Source: Clostridiales bacterium | GTDB taxonomy: Bacteria > Bacillota > Clostridia > WRLR01 | Direction: 5' to 3' | Length of the DNA stretch: 16,103 bases | NCBI GenBank assembly: GCA_031287655.1 | Contig: JAITSR010000065.1 | Location: 1 to 16,103, forward strand | In this document: one piece after another, positions 13,724-16,103 of the stretch | How the letters are laid out: each line of letters begins with the position of its first letter | Numbering within the stretch: position 1 is the first letter of the stretch | Program-made: the position numbers and the translations under genes | The notes under the pieces: generated by a model | Told to the model about the DNA's origin: nothing | What the model saw: only the letters and a program-made list of their open reading frames with translations | The model's database searches: none

Positions 13724-15109
13724 TTATGCGGGTCCGCGTCCGAGCGCCGCGAAGCGGTCGATCCGCTCCTTCAAGCCGGGGTCGCGCGCAATGCTCCGCG
13801 CCGTGAACAAGCCGTCCTCCGGGTCGCGCGTCGCGGCTTTTTCATGCCCGATCAGCGCCCAAGTCGACGTGATCAGATGGGAGAAGGTGGGGTCCGCGAG
13901 CGCGGGGCATGTGAAGCTCTGAAACGGCGAGTTGATGTCCTCCCCCGAAATTTGGAACAGCGCGTGCCGCTCGCAGAGCGCGATCACCCGGTCGAGCTGG
14001 GCGCGCGTATTGCGGGCGGGCATGTACGTCAGCGCGTGAAACCCGACCCCGGCGAGCCAAGGGACCAGCTCGTCGAGATAGGCGTCCTCGAACGCCTGAT
14101 CCTCTTTGTCCCCCGTGACGGAGTCCGAAACGTCGCCAAGATAGGGGTAGGCCGCAATCCCGCCGACCGCGCCCGCGAAACGGAGAAATTCGCGCACGGG
14201 CGGGAGTTCCTCCGCCGCGTCGATATAGACGAGCTTCATTAAACGGCTTTTCAACAGCCCGAGCAAATGATATTCATAGAAGGGCGTTTCGGGGTCCCGC
14301 AGCTTTGCCTGCGCGCCGCCCGCGGCTTCGACGCCGAACGCGGAGGAGAGGAAGCCGAGCAGATCCTCCCCGCGGCCAAAGCGTTCGACGAGCCGGTTGG
14401 CCAGAGCGAACAGGAGATGGCGCTCCGTGATCGCGCCGCCGTCGTAAAAATTGGAGGCCGGGCGCACATCGCGCTCAAAGTCGAGCCGGACGCCGTGCGG
14501 CGCGAACAAGGCGTCGATTTTTTTGCCCATCGCGCGGCTCCGAACATTGCGCGCCGCGCGGTACGGCGCGGTGTACTCGCGCACACGGTCGAGGTTTTGG
14601 TGCGGAATTCCGTGCAGCGTGAGGTAGGCGACGGATTTTTGATCCGGATTGTTGAACAGCCTGCCGGAAAAAGGCGTGTTCGCCATCGAACAGCGAAATT
14701 CGAGCCCGACCGTCGTCGCGATCCCGACCAGCTCGCCCGCCCTGATGAACTCCCGCGCGCCCGCGACGGAGTCATGATCCATGATGCCCGCGGTCGTGAG
14801 CCCCGCGGACCATGCCATGTAGGCCGCCTTTGCGGGCGAGTAGGGCGAAAATGAATACGTCGTGTGGATATGATTATTCACATATTCGACAGGCGCGCCG
14901 CCCGCGGCGACTGCGCCGCACGAATCGTCGACCGCCGCTGCGCCGCCCGCGGCCGGGCTGTCTGCGGCCGTGCCGCCGTCGTCCGGGCGGCGGTCCGGCG
15001 CAAGCGCCGCGAGCTCCGAAAGCGCCGCGAGCCGACGATCCCTGTCCGCGTGATTGAGGTCGGCTTCCAACTCCCGAATGGCCTCGGCCTTTTTCTCATA
15101 TTCCGTCAT
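13724..15109 (-). CDS. PHP-domain protein (putative metal-dependent phosphoesterase)
   Basis: About 461 residues. The PHP metal-site motifs are HIHTTYSFSPYSP (His80 and His82) and GIMDHDSVAGAREF (Asp111-His112-Asp113), with later conserved segments such as GLEFRCS, GIAAYPYLGD and ISGEDINSPFQSF. PHP domains hydrolyse phosphoesters with two or three bound metal ions; the substrate here is unknown, but the neighbours suggest a sugar phosphate. A charged helical N-terminus (1-35) is followed by an Ala/Gly/Asp-rich stretch (about 37-72, coded by 15001-14894) just before the first metal motif. Two starts are possible: ATG 15121 directly abuts AAAGGA, so I prefer the in-frame ATG at 15109. It follows the SDR gene by 35 bases, indicating an operon; the SorE-like gene lies downstream beyond a repeat. 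Confidence 0.86.
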   Translation of the reverse strand: MTEYEKKAEAIRELEADLNHADRDRRLAALSELAALAPDRRPDDGGTAADSPAAGGAAAVDDSCGAVAAGGAPVEYVNNHIHTTYSFSPYSPAKAAYMAWSAGLTTAGIMDHDSVAGAREFIRAGELVGIATTVGLEFRCSMANTPFSGRLFNNPDQKSVAYLTLHGIPHQNLDRVREYTAPYRAARNVRSRAMGKKIDALFAPHGVRLDFERDVRPASNFYDGGAITERHLLFALANRLVERFGRGEDLLGFLSSAFGVEAAGGAQAKLRDPETPFYEYHLLGLLKSRLMKLVYIDAAEELPPVREFLRFAGAVGGIAAYPYLGDVSDSVTGDKEDQAFEDAYLDELVPWLAGVGFHALTYMPARNTRAQLDRVIALCERHALFQISGEDINSPFQSFTCPALADPTFSHLITSTWALIGHEKAATRDPEDGLFTARSIARDPGLKERIDRFAALGRGPA

Positions 15110-15144
15110 TATTATGACCATTCCTTTCTACGAAAGGCACAAAT

Positions 15145-16103
15145 TTAGTTTAACATAATCTGACCGCCGGTCACGGGCAGCGCCTGCCCGGTCTCGTACT
15201 GCTGCTCGACGAGATAGAAAATCGCCCGCGCGACGTCCGCGATCGCGCAGCCGCGGCGCATCGGGACCCGCGACTCATAATACCGCCGCACGTCCGCGAC
15301 CGATTTTGCGCCCGGCACCTTACCCGCCTCAAAATACTGGCGAAACAGCCCCTTTTCCGGGTCGGACCACAGCGGCCCGTCAAGGAAGTTGCCGGGGCAG
15401 ATCGCGTTGACCTTGATCCCGTGTTCAACGAGCTCGAGCGCAAAGCTCTGCGTCAGCCCGACGCCCCCGAATTTGCTGCCCGCGTAGGCGAAGTTTTTGT
15501 TGCTGCCCTCAAGCCCGGATTTGGAGTTGATCTCTATGATGTCCGCCGTGTACGACGGGAAGAACGCGCGCTGGCGCCTCATCGGAGCGGACGCGTGCTT
15601 TGCGCCGAGAAAATAGCCCGTGTAATTGACGGATGTGACAAGCTCAAATTTCTCCTTTGACATTTCGGGCAAACCGCCCGCGATCGCAATCCCGGCGTTC
15701 GAGATGTAGAGGTCGAGCCCGCCATAGGAGAGGACGGCTTCGCGGATCATCGCGCGCACCGAATCCTCATCCGAAACGTTCGCATGTACGGCGATCGCGC
15801 GGCCCGCGCCATAGGTCTGTGTGAGCGCCGCGGCGCACGCCCGCGCGCCCTCCGGATTCAGGTCGGCGACGACGACATACGCGCCCTCCGCCGCGAGCGA
15901 CTCGGCAATCCCCTTGCCAAAGCCCTGCGCGCCGCCCGTCACGACGGCGATCTTCCCCGCGAGCCGCCCAAGAGACAGGGAAGCCCCGTGGTTCGGGAGA
16001 CAATCAAGAGATGGGGAAGGTTCGCGGTTTGCGTTTGCCGCGTCCGCGTCCGTCGACCCTGATACGCGCTTGCGGTCCTTGTGTTCGCCGCATTGAAACG
16101 CGA
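15145..16103 (-). CDS. Short-chain dehydrogenase (sorbitol-6-phosphate dehydrogenase-like), 5' end beyond window
   Basis: At least 319 codons, open to the right edge. The Rossmann motif is VVTGGAQGFGKGIAE, followed by VVADLNPEG, ISNAGIAIAGG, IIEINSKSG with the catalytic Ser, and YAGSKFGG with the Tyr-Lys pair. The C-terminal VPMRRGCAIADV and TGQALPVTGGQIMLN resemble SrlD/GutD enzymes that oxidise D-glucitol 6-phosphate to fructose 6-phosphate with NAD. Complete SDRs of this type start within about ten residues of the Rossmann motif, yet here the frame runs more than 50 codons further upstream (an Asn/Ala/Pro/Ser-rich linker, preceded by AFQCGEHKDRKRVSG) without a stop. An upstream fused domain is likely; class II aldolase-SDR fusions are a known precedent. 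With the SorE-like enzyme it would complete a sorbose-1-phosphate to fructose-6-phosphate route. Confidence 0.88.
   Translation of the reverse strand, partial: AFQCGEHKDRKRVSGSTDADAANANREPSPSLDCLPNHGASLSLGRLAGKIAVVTGGAQGFGKGIAESLAAEGAYVVVADLNPEGARACAAALTQTYGAGRAIAVHANVSDEDSVRAMIREAVLSYGGLDLYISNAGIAIAGGLPEMSKEKFELVTSVNYTGYFLGAKHASAPMRRQRAFFPSYTADIIEINSKSGLEGSNKNFAYAGSKFGGVGLTQSFALELVEHGIKVNAICPGNFLDGPLWSDPEKGLFRQYFEAGKVPGAKSVADVRRYYESRVPMRRGCAIADVARAIFYLVEQQYETGQALPVTGGQIMLN

Overview
The window reads as the chromosome of a GC-rich anaerobic Firmicute (Clostridia-like). The evidence is a CooC-type nickel ATPase and an AcsE-type methyltransferase, both typical of Wood-Ljungdahl organisms. There are also strong AGGAGG-type ribosome binding sites, GTG/TTG starts, tight ATGA gene overlaps, and sorbose/sorbitol-type enzymes closest in motif to Firmicute and enterobacterial families. 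Species cannot be named from sequence alone. Almost everything lies on the minus strand; only the AcsE-type gene is on the plus strand. No rRNA, tRNA or CRISPR array was seen.

Right side, read in the direction of transcription (high to low coordinates): an SDR open to the right window edge (sorbitol-6-phosphate dehydrogenase-like, probably the C-terminal half of a larger protein, 16103-15145), a PHP-domain protein (15109-13724), a MITE-like repeat (13700-13430), a SorE-like L-sorbose-1-phosphate reductase (13396-12092), a DeoR-type regulator (12043-11294), then a complete 2-oxoacid dehydrogenase complex in the unusual order E2 (11224-9752), E3 (9683-8274) and a fused E1 alpha-beta (8195-5709). 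My inference is one catabolic module: two sugar-phosphate oxidoreductases, a phosphosugar-sensing repressor, and a lipoate-dependent complex making an acyl-CoA. No transporter is visible inside the window. A DUF1015 protein (5636-4203) and an RsuA/RluB-type pseudouridine synthase (4206-3295) follow as an ATGA-overlapping pair.

Left side: the AcsE-type methyltetrahydrofolate methyltransferase (2489-3298, plus) meets the pseudouridine synthase tail to tail. Beyond it lies a visibly AT-richer island holding an atypical Ser/Thr-kinase-like gene (2245-1397). The island is bounded by two pairs of direct repeats, and one repeat pair is split by a ~227-bp imperfect palindrome. Then come cooC (968-204) and an ATGA-overlapping zinc alcohol dehydrogenase that runs off the left edge.

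The most unusual signals are the kinase island with nested direct repeats and palindrome; a MITE-like element with 17-bp terminal inverted repeats and a solo-end relic 7.7 kb away; a large hairpin between E3 and E1 that overlaps the E3 stop codon; and glycine/proline/serine-rich insertions in otherwise conserved enzymes, including a DNA-level repeat inside the pseudouridine synthase catalytic domain.
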